Shown here: piece by piece, positions 35,248 to 43,809 of the stretch
How the letters are laid out: every line of letters starts with the position of its first letter
Numbering within the stretch: position 1 is the first letter of the stretch
NCBI RefSeq assembly: GCF_900111895.1
Contig: NZ_FOKB01000001.1
Coordinates: 372,001 to 436,000, forward strand
Direction: 5' to 3'
Length of the DNA stretch: 64,000 bases
From: Pseudomonas simiae
Lineage (GTDB): Bacteria > Pseudomonadota > Gammaproteobacteria > Pseudomonadales > Pseudomonadaceae
Made by a program: the position numbers and the translations under genes
Notes under the pieces: model-generated
Told to the model about the DNA's origin: nothing
Databases searched by the model: none
What the model saw: the letters and a program-made list of their open reading frames with translations, nothing else

Positions 35248-35865
35248 CACCAGGCCCGCCACGTCGAAAATCTGCAGGCGCTTCATGATCTGCGAGCGGT
35301 GCGCTTCCACGGTCTTGATGCTCAGGCCCAGGCCGTGGGCGATTTCCCGGGTAGACTTGCCGCGTACGATCAGGCGCAGAATTTCCAGCTGCCGCGCCGT
35401 GAGGTTGTGGCTATGACCCGCGGGCGGGGTTGGACCCTGGCTGCGCACCAGCGCCTGGTTGATCACCGTGTGGGCAATCGCCGGGCTCAGATAGCGCTCG
35501 TTGTTGCGCAGGGCCAGGAGCGCGTGTTCCAGCTCGTTGGCGGTGGTGTCCTTGAGCAGGTAGCCGTGGGCGCCGGATTCCAGCGCGCACATGATCAGTT
35601 CCGGGTCGGTGTGCATCGACAGGATCAGCACGCGGCTCTTGGGGTAGGCGCGCTTGAGTTGCTGCAGGGCATCCAGGCCGCCGGTGTGTTTCATCGACAG
35701 GTCCAGCAGCACGATATCGGGCAACAGGGCGCTGAACCGCTCCAGTAATTGCGCGCCATCGCTGGCTTCGCCGACCACCGTGTAACCAGGAATGTCCTGG
35801 ACCAGCGCGCGTACGCCGGCCCGGATCAGTGCATGGTCATCCACCAGGAGTAATGTGCAGGTCAC
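35206..35865 (-). CDS. NarL/LuxR-family response regulator
   Basis: This 219-residue protein has a receiver domain with acceptor D55 (PDIVLLDLSMKHTGG) and a LuxR-type HTH (LTARQLEILRLIVRGKSTREIAHGLGLSIKTVEAHRSQIMKRL). The histidine kinase gene upstream overlaps it by 4 bp, so they are one operon and a cognate pair. Target genes are unknown. Its 3' end overlaps yegS on the other strand. Confidence 0.9.
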   Translation of the reverse strand: MTCTLLLVDDHALIRAGVRALVQDIPGYTVVGEASDGAQLLERFSALLPDIVLLDLSMKHTGGLDALQQLKRAYPKSRVLILSMHTDPELIMCALESGAHGYLLKDTTANELEHALLALRNNERYLSPAIAHTVINQALVRSQGPTPPAGHSHNLTARQLEILRLIVRGKSTREIAHGLGLSIKTVEAHRSQIMKRLQIFDVAGLVLFAVREQIISLDD

Positions 35866-36848
35866 TCGAGAACCTTAGGGGAACTGGCCCGTTCGAGGGC
35901 GCGGGGCGCCCAGGGGAAAAGCGCGTCGATCCGTGTCCCTTTGCCTGGCTGGCTGCTGACGGATAATGAACCGCCAAGCTGATCAATCCGCTCTGACATA
36001 CCGGCCATACCTCGTTGGCCTTCCAGGCCCGGGTCGATGGCTGGCGAAAAGCCCTGGCCGTCATCGCTGATAAACAGTGACAGGCCCTCAGGCAGGCGTT
36101 GCAGGCGTACCAGCAGATTGCGCGCCTGGGCGTGGCGCAGCATGTTGGTCACCGCTTCCTGGGTAATGCGAAAGGCTGCCACGGCCATTTCTTCCGGGAT
36201 GCCGGTCAGCCGTTGCTGGCATTCCAGGCTCCAGCACACCTGCGTGTTTTCAAGGGTTTTGAGCAGGTGCGCCCGCAGGCTGGCTTCCAGGCCCAGGCTG
36301 GCCAACTGGCGCGGGTTGAGGATGGCGGAGACGTCACGCACCTTGGCCAGGGTTTCATTGAGGGTGTTGCACAGCACCGTGCACTGGCTTTGTAGGTCTT
36401 CGGGCAGGCGGCGCTTGAGCCATTCGCTTTGCAGCTTGGCGGCAGTGAGCAGTTGGCCGATGTCGTCATGCAGTTCGCGACTGAGGCGGTGGCGTTCGTT
36501 TTCCTGCACTTGCAACAGGCGATCGGCCAGTTCCTGGGGCTGGAACTTGATGGCTTTGCGCGAGTGCCACTGTTGCAGGCCGACCACCACCAGTGTGGTC
36601 AGGTTGAGCATCACCAGCAGCGGCAAGGCCGCGGAAAAATGGTAGGCCCACAGGCTCAGCAGCAGCGAGCCAAGGCACAGCGCGAGGATCAAACGGCGTG
36701 CATTGCTGCGGGACGCGGACCTTGCGATGAGTGTCTTGAGGGAGGCGTACATAGCGGATGGAGCCAATGAAGGTTCGCTGCGGAAAGTCCGGTCACGGCG
36801 GCTGACAGGGCTCTGTTTGGACCGTGTAATCGAATCGTTTTTATGCAT
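35862..36848 (-). CDS. HisKA_3-type sensor histidine kinase
   Basis: This protein of up to 328 residues has two transmembrane segments near residues 52-85 with almost no periplasmic loop, a HisKA_3 dimerisation domain with phospho-acceptor in RHRLSRELHDDIGQLL (near residue 128), and an HATPase (RITQEAVTNMLRHAQARNL; DDGQGF; GMAGMSERI). The signal is unknown; the lack of a sensor domain suggests sensing within the membrane. The start is uncertain: an internal ATG at 36752 (MYASLKTL) is equally possible, and neither has a strong ribosome site. Confidence 0.88.
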   Translation of the reverse strand: MHKNDSITRSKQSPVSRRDRTFRSEPSLAPSAMYASLKTLIARSASRSNARRLILALCLGSLLLSLWAYHFSAALPLLVMLNLTTLVVVGLQQWHSRKAIKFQPQELADRLLQVQENERHRLSRELHDDIGQLLTAAKLQSEWLKRRLPEDLQSQCTVLCNTLNETLAKVRDVSAILNPRQLASLGLEASLRAHLLKTLENTQVCWSLECQQRLTGIPEEMAVAAFRITQEAVTNMLRHAQARNLLVRLQRLPEGLSLFISDDGQGFSPAIDPGLEGQRGMAGMSERIDQLGGSLSVSSQPGKGTRIDALFPWAPRALERASSPKVLE

Positions 36849-37121
36849 GATGAAGTTGAGTCACTTCGAGTGGGGCATAGTACCACCACTATTACCGTTG
36901 GTCGCCTGGTGCCGTGCCAGGCAAGGGGTATTAACTGCGCAAATGCTCCGGGCGGTATTCCCAGAGTTCATGGAGTAGGGGCGTTATATTATTTCTGTTT
37001 GTTTGTATCGTTATTACCATTAATGGCTAATTGATATCTTTTTCTGCGCAACGAAATGCCCTTGAATTAATGGGGATGTCGTTTTCAGATAACTTCCGGT
37101 TAAACACGACCTGATATTCGC

Positions 37122-37571
37122 TCAAGACGCGTGGTGCATCCGCTGCTGCGGTTTATAGCTGAAGTCTTTTTGCGGAATCTGTAGCGTGACAGTAGCAATC
37201 AGGGTTGCTTGCTCACTCTCATCCATACCCAGTTCGCCGGTGCGGGCATCGATCAGTTCAAGCTGCCATGCCAGTAGCGTCAGGCACGCGTGCAAGGCAT
37301 CCAGCGCCTGATCATGCAGTTGCATCGGGCTGGCAGCATTGGCAATCAGGTAGTGGATATGCCGGGAAAATTCGCTGATCGCCTGCAGGGCCAGGTTGTC
37401 AGCCTTCTCGGCCAGTTTCGTCAGGCTGGCCTTCATGCACTCGATGGCATCGCTGTCGTCGCGGATCAGGTGCAGATGGCTCAAGCACTCTTGCGACTTG
37501 GCCAGCAGGGTTTCTGCTTCAAGCAAAAATTCAGGAAGAGTTGTCTGCCATTCATTTGCGCTGTTCATCAT
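37122..37571 (-). CDS. Small helical protein resembling an Hpt/CheA-P1 domain without the His
   Basis: This 149-residue protein starts at tandem ATG codons (MMNSANEW), seven bases after GGAG. Residues about 10-75 (PEFLLEAETLLAKSQECL, then SHLHLIRDDSDAIECM, ASLTKLAEKADNLALQAISEFSRHIHYL) line up by pattern with CheA P1 (FLVEAGEILEQLSEQL...RPDDANLL...). The HTVKGGAG phospho-site is replaced by TKLAEKAD, so it cannot be phosphorylated in the normal way. No close family was recognised. AT-rich gaps flank it, and cheV lies next to it. Confidence 0.6.
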   Translation of the reverse strand: MMNSANEWQTTLPEFLLEAETLLAKSQECLSHLHLIRDDSDAIECMKASLTKLAEKADNLALQAISEFSRHIHYLIANAASPMQLHDQALDALHACLTLLAWQLELIDARTGELGMDESEQATLIATVTLQIPQKDFSYKPQQRMHHAS

Positions 37572-38036
37572 ACAAGTCTCCGCAACATAAGGTCGGGTGA
37601 TGAGATGTCGCACCGGGTGAATGGCTTAAAAGTAGCGCTGAAATATGACTGGGATCTGTAGGTTGCTTCTGAATTGTCAGTAGGAAGATTATTAGAGTGA
37701 CGGCGAGGGCTGTGCGCGGCCGTCATGAACGGGGTCAATTGCACACCTTCAATTGCCGACATTTGAATGTCTAGAAGGCCTGTGGGCCGAGGGCTTGGGA
37801 TGGCAAACAAAAGCCTGACTCCATTCATGCATTGAGAATGGCGTCACATTAATGGCTATTAGATATTGCGAATATCAGGTTGGGCCTGATTGTGCGTAGG
37901 GGAATCCCTTACATGGCGGAACCTTGCACCGAATTGAATGTCGTGCAACGTCGCCGTGCCGCTCTCTGGAGAGGCCAGCGCAGTAAACCATGATGTCAGT
38001 GTGACATCAATGGATTTACGTGGCATTTTACAAGGG
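37572..38036. other. AT-richer gap without a recognised gene
   Basis: About 465 bp between the Hpt-like gene (minus strand) and the cheV promoter are clearly richer in A/T than the surrounding genes. No ORF with a ribosome site and recognisable product was seen on either strand. It should hold the promoter of the Hpt-like gene, but no convincing -35/-10 pair was picked out. A similar AT-rich, gene-free stretch lies at 36849-37121. Confidence 0.6.
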
Positions 38037-38063
38037 TCAAGGTCTGGCGCTTGCCGCCGATAA
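38037..38063 (+). promoter_or_regulatory. FliA (sigma-28) promoter of cheV
   Basis: TCAA at 38037-38040, a 15-bp spacer, and GCCGATAA at 38056-38063 match the sigma-28 consensus TAAA-N15-GCCGATAA with one change. The site lies 48 bp before the cheV ATG in the right orientation. It ties cheV to the FliA regulon although cheV is 5 kb from the che operon. Confidence 0.88.
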
Positions 38064-38110
38064 CAAGCTGTAAGTGAGCTGCACAACCTTTAGCGCATCA
38101 GGAGCATTTA

Positions 38111-39046
38111 ATGGCCGGCATTCTCGACACGGTAGATCAACGCACGCAACTGGTGGGTGAGAATCGCCTGGAAATCCTCATGTTCCGCCTGTTCGGGCGT
38201 CAGTTGTTCGCGATCAACGTGTTCAAGGTGCAGGAAGTCCTGCAACTGCCCAAGTTGACCTTGATGCCGCAGCGCCACCCGTTCGTCTGTGGCGTGGTCA
38301 ACCTGCGGGGCCAGACCCTGCCGGTGATTGACCTGTCCCAGGCCATTGGGATGCGCCCGCTGGTGCCGGGCCCCAACAGCACCATTATCGTCACCGAGTA
38401 CAACCGCTCGGTGCAGGCGTTCCTGGTGGGCGGCGTGGACCGCATCGTCAACATGAACTGGGAAGCCATCCTGCCGCCACCGACCAGTGCCGGTCGCCAG
38501 CATTACCTCACGGCCATCAGCAAGGTCGACGACCAGTTGGTGGAAATCATCGACGTGGAAAAAGTCCTGGCCGAGATCGTGCCGTACAACGCCAAGGTCT
38601 CCCGTGAAAAACTCGAAGATCCGGTGCTGGAGCGTGCCCGTGGCCGCGAAGTGCTGCTGGTAGACGATTCCAACGTGGCCCTCTCGCAACTGCGCGACAC
38701 ACTCGGCCAGTTGGGGGTGAAGATGCACATCGCCAGCGACGGTCTCAAGGCGCTGAACATGCTCAAGGCCTGGGCCGACAGCGGCCAGGTGATGACCGAC
38801 AAGCTGCTGATGATCTTCACCGACGCCGAAATGCCCGAGATGGACGGTTACCGCCTCACCACGGAGATCCGCAACGACCCGCGTCTGCGTGGCTTGTATG
38901 TGGTGCTGCACACCTCGCTGTCGGGCAGTTTCAACGATTCGATGGTGAAGAAGGTCGGCTGCGACAACTTCCTGTCCAAATTCCAGCCCGACAAGCTGGT
39001 GGATGTGGTGCGTCAGCGTCTGATGCTGGACGAAGTGCCCGCTTGA
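38111..39046 (+). CDS. cheV: CheV, coupling protein with a receiver domain
   Basis: This 311-residue protein has an N-terminal CheW domain (EILMFRLFGRQLFAINVFKVQEVLQLPKLTLMP; GVVNLRGQTLPVIDLSQAIG) and a C-terminal receiver (EVLLVDDSNVALSQLRDTL; acceptor Asp in IFTDAEMPEMDG; FLSKFQPDKL). CheV couples some receptors to CheA and may act as a phosphate sink for adaptation. The ATG follows CAGGAG. Confidence 0.95.
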   Translation: MAGILDTVDQRTQLVGENRLEILMFRLFGRQLFAINVFKVQEVLQLPKLTLMPQRHPFVCGVVNLRGQTLPVIDLSQAIGMRPLVPGPNSTIIVTEYNRSVQAFLVGGVDRIVNMNWEAILPPPTSAGRQHYLTAISKVDDQLVEIIDVEKVLAEIVPYNAKVSREKLEDPVLERARGREVLLVDDSNVALSQLRDTLGQLGVKMHIASDGLKALNMLKAWADSGQVMTDKLLMIFTDAEMPEMDGYRLTTEIRNDPRLRGLYVVLHTSLSGSFNDSMVKKVGCDNFLSKFQPDKLVDVVRQRLMLDEVPA

Positions 39047-39085
39047 CCTTAGGGTGATGGCTTTGTCCCTCAGGAATGCAGGCTC

Positions 39086-39892
39086 ATGCTTCGTCTCAGC
39101 GCGTTGTACCGTTACCCCTTGAAGTCCGGCAAGGCCGAAATACTGCAGCACGTCGGCCTGGATAAACTCGGGGTGGACGGGGACCGACGCTGGATGCTGG
39201 TGGATGAAGCCAGTGGACGTTTCCTCACGCAGCGTGCCGTGGCAAAGATGAGCCAACTGTCGGCGTTGTGGAACCGCAGCGGCGGCCTCACCTTGAGTTC
39301 GCCGGGTTACACGCCGCTGGACGTGGCGCTGCCCGGCAGCGACGCCGAGTTGCGGGGTGTGACGATCTGGCGCGACACCTTGCGCGTGCCGGACGCGGGC
39401 GACGCGGCGGCCGCGTGGGTCAGCGATTTCATCGGCAAACCGACGCGCCTGGTGCAAATCCCCCTCGAACGCGCCCGCACCACTCAGGCCGGTTACGGCA
39501 AGGACGACGACCAGGTCGCGTTTGCCGACGGTTACCCGCTGCTGGTGATCGGTCAGGCGTCACTGGACGACCTTTCACAGCGCATCGGCCGCCCCATGGA
39601 CATGTTGCGCTTTCGGCCCAACCTGGTCATTGAGGGCAGCGCAGCCTTCGCCGAAGATGGCTGGAAACGCTTGCGCATCGGCGACGTGGAGTTTCGTGCG
39701 GTCAAGCCGTGCTCGCGCTGCATCCTCACCACCATCGACCCGCAGACTGGCGAGCGCAGCGCTGACCGCGAACCTTTCGCCACGCTTGAGGCATATCGCA
39801 AGACCGAAGCCGGCGCGATTTTCGGCCAGAACCTGGTCAACGACGGTATCGGGCGCCTGGAAGTCGGGATGCCGGTGACGATCCTGGAGTAA
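39086..39892 (+). CDS. MOSC-domain protein (YcbX-like)
   Basis: This 268-residue protein has an N-terminal beta-barrel MOSC_N domain (LSALYRYPLKSGKAEILQHVGLDKLGVDGDRRWMLVD) and a MOSC domain with the molybdenum-cofactor Cys in VKPCSRCILTTIDPQTG. E. coli YcbX reduces N-hydroxylated bases, with electrons from CysJ. No [2Fe-2S] domain follows here, so an outside electron donor would be needed. A terminator lies 11 bp downstream. Confidence 0.88.
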   Translation: MLRLSALYRYPLKSGKAEILQHVGLDKLGVDGDRRWMLVDEASGRFLTQRAVAKMSQLSALWNRSGGLTLSSPGYTPLDVALPGSDAELRGVTIWRDTLRVPDAGDAAAAWVSDFIGKPTRLVQIPLERARTTQAGYGKDDDQVAFADGYPLLVIGQASLDDLSQRIGRPMDMLRFRPNLVIEGSAAFAEDGWKRLRIGDVEFRAVKPCSRCILTTIDPQTGERSADREPFATLEAYRKTEAGAIFGQNLVNDGIGRLEVGMPVTILE

Positions 39893-39903
39893 CTTTCCTC
39901 ACG

Positions 39904-39943
39904 CATAAAAAAAGCCCGTCTCCTGCGAGACGGGCTTTTTTTT
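39904..39943. terminator. Bidirectional Rho-independent terminator
   Basis: AAAGCCCGTCTC (39911-39922), loop CTGC and GAGACGGGCTTT (39927-39938) form a perfect 12-bp stem with an A-run on the left and a T-run on the right. It separates the convergent MOSC and ppnP genes and serves both. Confidence 0.95.
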
Positions 39944-39958
39944 GCTTCCGGGAAACCC

Positions 39959-40243
39959 TTAGCCGCGGTATTCGCACAGGTAAGCGGTGTCCACGGCGAC
40001 CTTCAGCTGGAACTTGCTGTTGGCGGGCACGTTGAACTGGCTGCCGGCGGCGAAGGTTTCCCACTCGCTGGCATCAGGCAGTTTGACGGTCAGGGCGCCA
40101 GACACCACGTGCATGATCTCACGCTGGGCGGTGCCGAACTCGTATTCGCCGGGGGCCATTACGCCGATGGTCGCCGGACCTTCTGCGGTGCCGAAAGCGA
40201 TCGACTTGACGGTGCCGTCGAAGTACTCGTTGACTTTGAACAT
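39959..40243 (-). CDS. ppnP: PpnP, pyrimidine/purine nucleoside phosphorylase (DUF1255)
   Basis: This 94-residue single cupin domain ([66 protein letters not shown]) is a full-length match to PpnP, which splits several nucleosides to base and ribose 1-phosphate. It stands alone, with a terminator downstream and a REP doublet upstream. Confidence 0.92.
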   Translation of the reverse strand: MFKVNEYFDGTVKSIAFGTAEGPATIGVMAPGEYEFGTAQREIMHVVSGALTVKLPDASEWETFAAGSQFNVPANSKFQLKVAVDTAYLCEYRG

Positions 40244-40278
40244 GGGCGATTCCTCGGAAAAGGGGTTGATGCTTTTAT

Positions 40279-40377
40279 TGTAGGAGCGAGCTTGCTCGCG
40301 AAGAACGCCCAGGCACCGCGTTTAATCAGATCACCCGCTTTAGCGTTGACGTTCTTCGCGAGCAAGCTCGCTCCTAC
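40279..40377 (+). repeat. REP doublet, variant core
   Basis: Inverted copies of TGTAGGAGCGAGCTTGCTCG, each with GCGAAGAACG at the inner side, flank about 40 bp. The core differs from the GTGGGAGCGGGC type found elsewhere in the window, so it belongs to another REP subgroup. It lies between ppnP and the exonuclease gene, both on the minus strand. Confidence 0.9.
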
Positions 40378-40430
40378 AGGTAAGCATCACCAAAAAGGGC
40401 GTCCAGTATGCCCAAGGCCAGTGGAGCTGC

Positions 40431-40973
40431 CTAGACCGGCAAAATCAACGGCAGCAGGCGCGCGGTGTTGCGTGCATCCTCCAGCGCCCGATGCTGTTGG
40501 CCATGGAACTGCAACCCCGCCAATTGCAGGGCGCCGTTGAGCCCCAGGGGCTTGTCCAGGCGCCTGGCCTTGGCGAAGCGCTGCTTGAGGTTTAGGTGGG
40601 GCGTGGTCGCGAGTGCGCTGGACAGGCCGTGGCGCTGCCATTCGAGTTCCAGTTGCTTACGATCGTAATCACCCCAGCTGGCCCAGCCTTCCAGGCGCGG
40701 CTGATGCTGGCCCAGCCAGCGCTCGAATAGCGGCCACACCTCGGTCATCGGCGCCGCGCCATCAATGTTTGCCTGGGTGATGTGGGTCAGTTGGCGACAA
40801 AAGGGCGTTAGCAATGGCCGGCGCAGCGGCCGCACAAAGCGCTGGAAGTGATCCAGTTCGCGGCCCTGGCGGTTGACCAGGCTCGCGCCGATCTCGATGA
40901 CTTCCATCTCCGTCACGGGCCAGCCGCCTTCATCCGTTGTGGCTTCAAGGTCAATAATCAGCCAATGAGGCAT
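40431..40973 (-). CDS. DEDDh-type 3'-5' exonuclease (ERI-1/KapD-like)
   Basis: This 180-residue protein has Exo I IIDLEATTDE (D and E), Exo II within ASWGDYDRKQLELE and Exo III HRALEDARNTARLL (H and D). The length and the early Exo I fit the stand-alone ERI-1/DnaQ-like group rather than the Pol III epsilon subunit. The nucleic-acid substrate is unknown. It is co-oriented with the atu operon but 73 bp from atuF. Confidence 0.9.
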   Translation of the reverse strand: MPHWLIIDLEATTDEGGWPVTEMEVIEIGASLVNRQGRELDHFQRFVRPLRRPLLTPFCRQLTHITQANIDGAAPMTEVWPLFERWLGQHQPRLEGWASWGDYDRKQLELEWQRHGLSSALATTPHLNLKQRFAKARRLDKPLGLNGALQLAGLQFHGQQHRALEDARNTARLLPLILPV

Positions 40974-41046
40974 CGTGCAGGTTCCCGTACTCTTCCCTTT
41001 CTGATGGGGATAGAGCGTAGCCCGGCCCTGTAGTTCCGCCTAGGGG

Positions 41047-42930
41047 CTAGACGATCTCCAGTAAAACTTGACGATTGCGCACCTGATCACCGGCGATTAC
41101 TTGCACGCCCTTGATCACACCGTCGATACCGGCCGTCAACGGATGCTCCATTTTCATGGCTTCGAGCACCAGCAACAGTTGGCCTTTGGTCACGCTGTCG
41201 CCGGCGCTGACCCGCACATCGACAATTGCACCGTCCATCGGCGCCTTGACCGTGCCGCTGCTGACGTTGGCCTGGCGGCTGGCGACTTGCTGGGTGCGGT
41301 CAGTCACCGTGAGGCCAGGTAGCCACAGTTGGTTGCCGACGAGGTGATAGGCGGTGCGGCGGCGGATGCCATTGAACACGTGGTTGGCGTGGCGGCCGTC
41401 GGTGGTGAGAGGCAGGGGGGCAGCGTTGACGGTGTGGGTGTCGCCGTTGACCTCCAGGCGATAGGTGCAGGGTGCGCTGGTGTTGTTGCGCCATCCCGCC
41501 AGGCCTTGGGGATGCTGGTTGGCGCTGTGCTGGTAAAACAGTGCGGCGGCCAGGGCAAGGTGTTCTGCTGACGGCGTCAGGGGCTGGATTTCGCTGAAGT
41601 GCTCAGCAATAAATCCGGTACTGAAATCGCCGCCGACAAAGTCCGGATGCTTGAGCAGATCAACCAGCAACGGCTGATTGGTGGTGACCCCGAGCAGCAC
41701 CGTATCTTCCACCGCCCGTAGCAATTTGCGTCGCGCCTCTTCGCGGGTCGCGCCATAGGCAATGATTTTGCCCAGCATCGGGTCGTAGAACGGGCTGATG
41801 CGTTGGCCTTCCGTCACTCCATGGTCGATACGCACGCCAGCGGCCGGATCCCAGCGCAACACCTCACCGGTTTGCGGCAGGAAACCCTGGGCCGGGTCTT
41901 CGGCGTACAGGCGCACTTCCATGGCGTGGCCGTTGAGGGAGACGTCCGGCTGTGTCAGCGGCAATGGTTGGCCGGCGGCGATTTGCAACTGCCAGTCCAC
42001 CAGGTCGAGGCCGGTGATCAGTTCGGTCACCGGGTGTTCCACTTGCAGACGCGTGTTCATTTCCAGGAAGTAGAATCGGCCGTTGCGGTCGAGCAGGAAT
42101 TCCACGGTGCCGGCGCCGACGTAGTTCACCGCACGCCCGGCGTTCAAAGCGGCTTCGCCCATGGCCTGGCGCAGTTCGGGCGTCATGACCGGGCAGGGGG
42201 CTTCCTCGATGATTTTCTGATGGCGGCGCTGGATCGAGCAGTCGCGCTCGCCGAGGTAAATGAGGTGGCCGTGGCTGTCGCCGAACAGCTGGATTTCGAC
42301 GTGGCGCGGGTCGATCAGGGCTTGTTCGAGGATCAGTTCGCCGCTGCCGAAGGCGTTTTTGGCCTCTGAGCGGGCGGTGTGCAGGTTGTCCAGCAGCTCT
42401 TCTGGGTGCTGGACGAGGCGCATGCCGCGACCGCCACCGCCGGCGCTGGCTTTGATCATCAAGGGGTAGCCGATGGCGTCGGCTTCCCGTTGCAGGGTGC
42501 TGTCGTCCTGGGCGCTGCCTTGGTAACCGGCGATGCACGGCACGCCCGCGTCGAGCATGGCGAGTTTGGACAGGCGTTTGCTGCCCATCAGTTCGATGGC
42601 TTCGGGGCTGGGACCGATAAAGGTCAGGCCGGCTTGCTGGCAGGCGCGGGCGAAGTCGGGGTTTTCGGAGAGGAAGCCGTAGCCGGGGTGGATGGCATCG
42701 GCGCTGGTGACTCTGGCAGCGTTGAGGATGGCGTCGATATTGAGGTATGACTGTTGGACCGGGGCGGGGCCGATGTGCACGGCTTCGTCGGCCATCTGTA
42801 CGTGCAGGGCCTGGGCGTCGGCATCGCTGTAGACCGCCACCGTGCGATAGCCAAGGGCCTGGGCGGTGCGCTGGATGCGGCAGGCGATTTCACCGCGGTT
42901 GGCGATCAGGATTTTGCTGAATGCGGGCAT
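41047..42930 (-). CDS. atuF: AtuF, geranyl-CoA carboxylase biotin-carrying alpha subunit
   Basis: This 627-residue protein has a biotin carboxylase domain (ILIANRGEIACRIQRTAQALG; KASAGGGGRGMRLV; FLEMNTRLQVEHPVTE) and a C-terminal biotinyl domain with biotin on K593 (LEAMKMEHP). The start at 42930 (MPAFSKIL) follows AAGGGA, and a longer upstream frame has none. It could be taken for LiuD (methylcrotonyl-CoA carboxylase), but the neighbours atuA, atuB, atuC and atuD place it in terpene catabolism. It activates bicarbonate for AtuC. Confidence 0.88.
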   Translation of the reverse strand: MPAFSKILIANRGEIACRIQRTAQALGYRTVAVYSDADAQALHVQMADEAVHIGPAPVQQSYLNIDAILNAARVTSADAIHPGYGFLSENPDFARACQQAGLTFIGPSPEAIELMGSKRLSKLAMLDAGVPCIAGYQGSAQDDSTLQREADAIGYPLMIKASAGGGGRGMRLVQHPEELLDNLHTARSEAKNAFGSGELILEQALIDPRHVEIQLFGDSHGHLIYLGERDCSIQRRHQKIIEEAPCPVMTPELRQAMGEAALNAGRAVNYVGAGTVEFLLDRNGRFYFLEMNTRLQVEHPVTELITGLDLVDWQLQIAAGQPLPLTQPDVSLNGHAMEVRLYAEDPAQGFLPQTGEVLRWDPAAGVRIDHGVTEGQRISPFYDPMLGKIIAYGATREEARRKLLRAVEDTVLLGVTTNQPLLVDLLKHPDFVGGDFSTGFIAEHFSEIQPLTPSAEHLALAAALFYQHSANQHPQGLAGWRNNTSAPCTYRLEVNGDTHTVNAAPLPLTTDGRHANHVFNGIRRRTAYHLVGNQLWLPGLTVTDRTQQVASRQANVSSGTVKAPMDGAIVDVRVSAGDSVTKGQLLLVLEAMKMEHPLTAGIDGVIKGVQVIAGDQVRNRQVLLEIV

Positions 42931-42969
42931 GGGTGTATCCCTTGGCTGATGGGGTGTTTGAGCGGGCCT

Positions 42970-43044
42970 CATCGCAGGCAAGCCAGCCCCCACAGTTGTA
43001 GGTGTTCGCACCTCTGCACTGTGGGAGCTGGCTTGCTCGCGATG
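42970..43044 (-). repeat. REP-like pair inside the atu operon
   Basis: CATCGCAGGCAAGCCAGC and an inverted GCTGGCTTGCTCGCGATG, with GTGGGAG/CCCCCAC arms, flank about 24 bp including GGTG...CACC. It fills the gap between atuE and atuF. An RNA hairpin here could lower atuF expression or protect upstream mRNA. Confidence 0.8.
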
Positions 43045-43047
43045 GCG

Positions 43048-43809
43048 TCACTTACACCACCGAGGCTTTCTTTTCTGCACAAACGCCTGCGTCCCCTCAA
43101 TCCCTTCTTCGCTCCTTACCGCCTCGGCAAACCACTGCGCCCCTCGGTCCAGCACAGCCTCAAGCGGCTCATCCACACTCGCCAGCAACAGGGATTTGGT
43201 CCGTCCATTCGCGCCTGGTGCGCAGCGCAGCACGTGTCCCAGTACCTCATCCAACCGCTCTGCCAGCGCCTGCGGGTCGCGCTCGGTAAAATGCACCACC
43301 CCCAATCGTTCAGCTTCCACGCCATCAAACCGAGCTGCCGTCAGCGCCAACCGTCGAGCCTGGGTCAGGCCAATCCGCTTGACCACAAACGGCGCAATCT
43401 GCGCTGGTAATAATCCCAGGCTGGTCTCCGGCAATCCGAATTGCGCCTGGTGATCGGCTATCGCGATATCACTCACACACGCCAATCCAAACCCCCCGCC
43501 CAGCACCGCGCCTTGCAGCACCGCGATCACGACTTGCGGCACGCTTTCCACTTCCTGCAGCAAGGTGCCAAACGCCCGGTTCAGTGCCTGTAGTTGGCTA
43601 CCCGCGGTGACGAGATCCTTCACGTCCGCCCCGGCGCAAAAATGCCCGCCTGAACCGCTGATCACCACCGCCCGCGTCTGGCTGTCCAACTTCGCCATCA
43701 CGCTGCGCAGTTCATTGACCATTTCCAGGCTCATCGCATTGCGGCTTTCAGGGCGGTTGAGGGTGATGTGCAACACGCCGTTGTGCGGTTCCAGCAGCAA
43801 GGTCTTCAT
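43048..43809 (-). CDS. atuE: AtuE, isohexenylglutaconyl-CoA hydratase
   Basis: This 253-residue crotonase-fold protein has the oxyanion-hole segments GGHFCAGADVKDL and VLQGAVLGGGFGLACVSDIAIA and the usual LPETSLGLLP turn. In the pathway it hydrates isohexenylglutaconyl-CoA made by AtuC/AtuF. The ATG at 43809 overlaps the atuD stop (ATGA), which fixes the start. LiuC is the nearest alternative. Confidence 0.87.
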   Translation of the reverse strand: MKTLLLEPHNGVLHITLNRPESRNAMSLEMVNELRSVMAKLDSQTRAVVISGSGGHFCAGADVKDLVTAGSQLQALNRAFGTLLQEVESVPQVVIAVLQGAVLGGGFGLACVSDIAIADHQAQFGLPETSLGLLPAQIAPFVVKRIGLTQARRLALTAARFDGVEAERLGVVHFTERDPQALAERLDEVLGHVLRCAPGANGRTKSLLLASVDEPLEAVLDRGAQWFAEAVRSEEGIEGTQAFVQKRKPRWCK

